The translations under genes were made by a program, and so were the position numbers. Source: Chloroflexota bacterium (GTDB lineage Bacteria > Chloroflexota > Dehalococcoidia > Lucifugimonadales > Lucifugimonadaceae). From it: a stretch of DNA of 5,319 bases. Under the pieces are notes generated by a model. That model searched no databases. It was not told the DNA's origin and saw only the letters and a program-made list of their open reading frames with translations. Below are positions 5,253 through 5,319 of the stretch, in pieces. Each line of letters opens with the position of its first letter. Position 1 is the stretch's first letter. The stretch lies in NCBI GenBank assembly GCA_009837685.1, contig VXTA01000051.1, positions 1 to 5,319 on the forward strand. Direction: 5' to 3'.

Positions 5253-5319
5253 ATGTCTGAGGTGAACGGATTGGAACTTAAAGACAAACTCAAGACCACG
5301 GTCGGCGATGCGGGTTTTA
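5253..5319 (+). CDS. Start of an unidentified protein (partial, cut by window edge)
   Basis: An open frame begins at ATG 5253-5255 and reads MSEVNGLELKDKLKTTVGDA to the edge (22 codons). There is no Shine-Dalgarno box before this ATG. A TTG at 5271-5273 in the same frame follows GAGGTG by 6 nt and could be the real start, giving an N-terminus LELKDKLK. The gene diverges from the FtsZ-like gene. Too little is present to recognise a family. That it is a real gene is inferred from the promoter-like upstream region and the open frame. Confidence 0.5.
   Translation, partial: MSEVNGLELKDKLKTTVGDAGF

Overview
This is a window of about 5.3 kb of bacterial chromosomal DNA with moderate GC. Coding is dense and short gaps separate divergent and convergent gene pairs. 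I see no rRNA, recognisable tRNA, CRISPR array or insertion sequence. The taxon cannot be fixed from the sequence. The mix of an NHLRC2-type thioredoxin, a DUF255 thioredoxin, an RDD membrane protein and a degenerate FtsZ-like protein would fit an uncultured Chloroflexota-type bacterium, but that is a low-confidence guess.

Layout. On the minus strand, 1856-306 encodes an NHLRC2-like protein (thioredoxin fold plus six NHL repeats), followed 10 bases later by the start of a DUF255/YyaL-type thioredoxin-fold protein (295-1, cut by the window edge). The pair looks like a two-gene redox operon. On the plus strand, diverging from it, are an RDD-family membrane protein (1942-2868) and an NAD-dependent SDR resembling uronate dehydrogenase (2912-3826). 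A convergent gap of 167 bases follows. A minus-strand gene (5136-3994) then encodes a divergent FtsZ/tubulin-superfamily protein. The start of another plus-strand gene lies at the right edge (about 5253 onward).

Main discovery. The NHLRC2-like gene is interrupted by one in-frame TGA (1701-1703), exactly where the family has the first Cys of its thioredoxin CxxC motif (family C-C-I-N-C; here C-TGA-I-N-C). Both sides of the TGA encode conserved family sequence in the same frame. Starting 18 nt after the TGA is a perfect 7-bp hairpin with an AGUU loop (1665-1682), which fits the position and loop rules of bacterial SECIS elements. I read the gene as a selenoprotein of 516 residues with a Sec52-Ile-Asn-Cys55 active site. 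A standard gene caller would split it, starting the main ORF at an internal Met (1691) that lacks a ribosome binding site. The same gene ends at an ordinary TGA, so TGA is not globally reassigned.

Second point. The FtsZ-like gene keeps the overall FtsZ fold signature, but its glycine-rich GTP-binding loop is degenerate and it has no recognisable T7 catalytic loop. Its mRNA leader can fold into a compact pseudoknot that would hide its own Shine-Dalgarno sequence.
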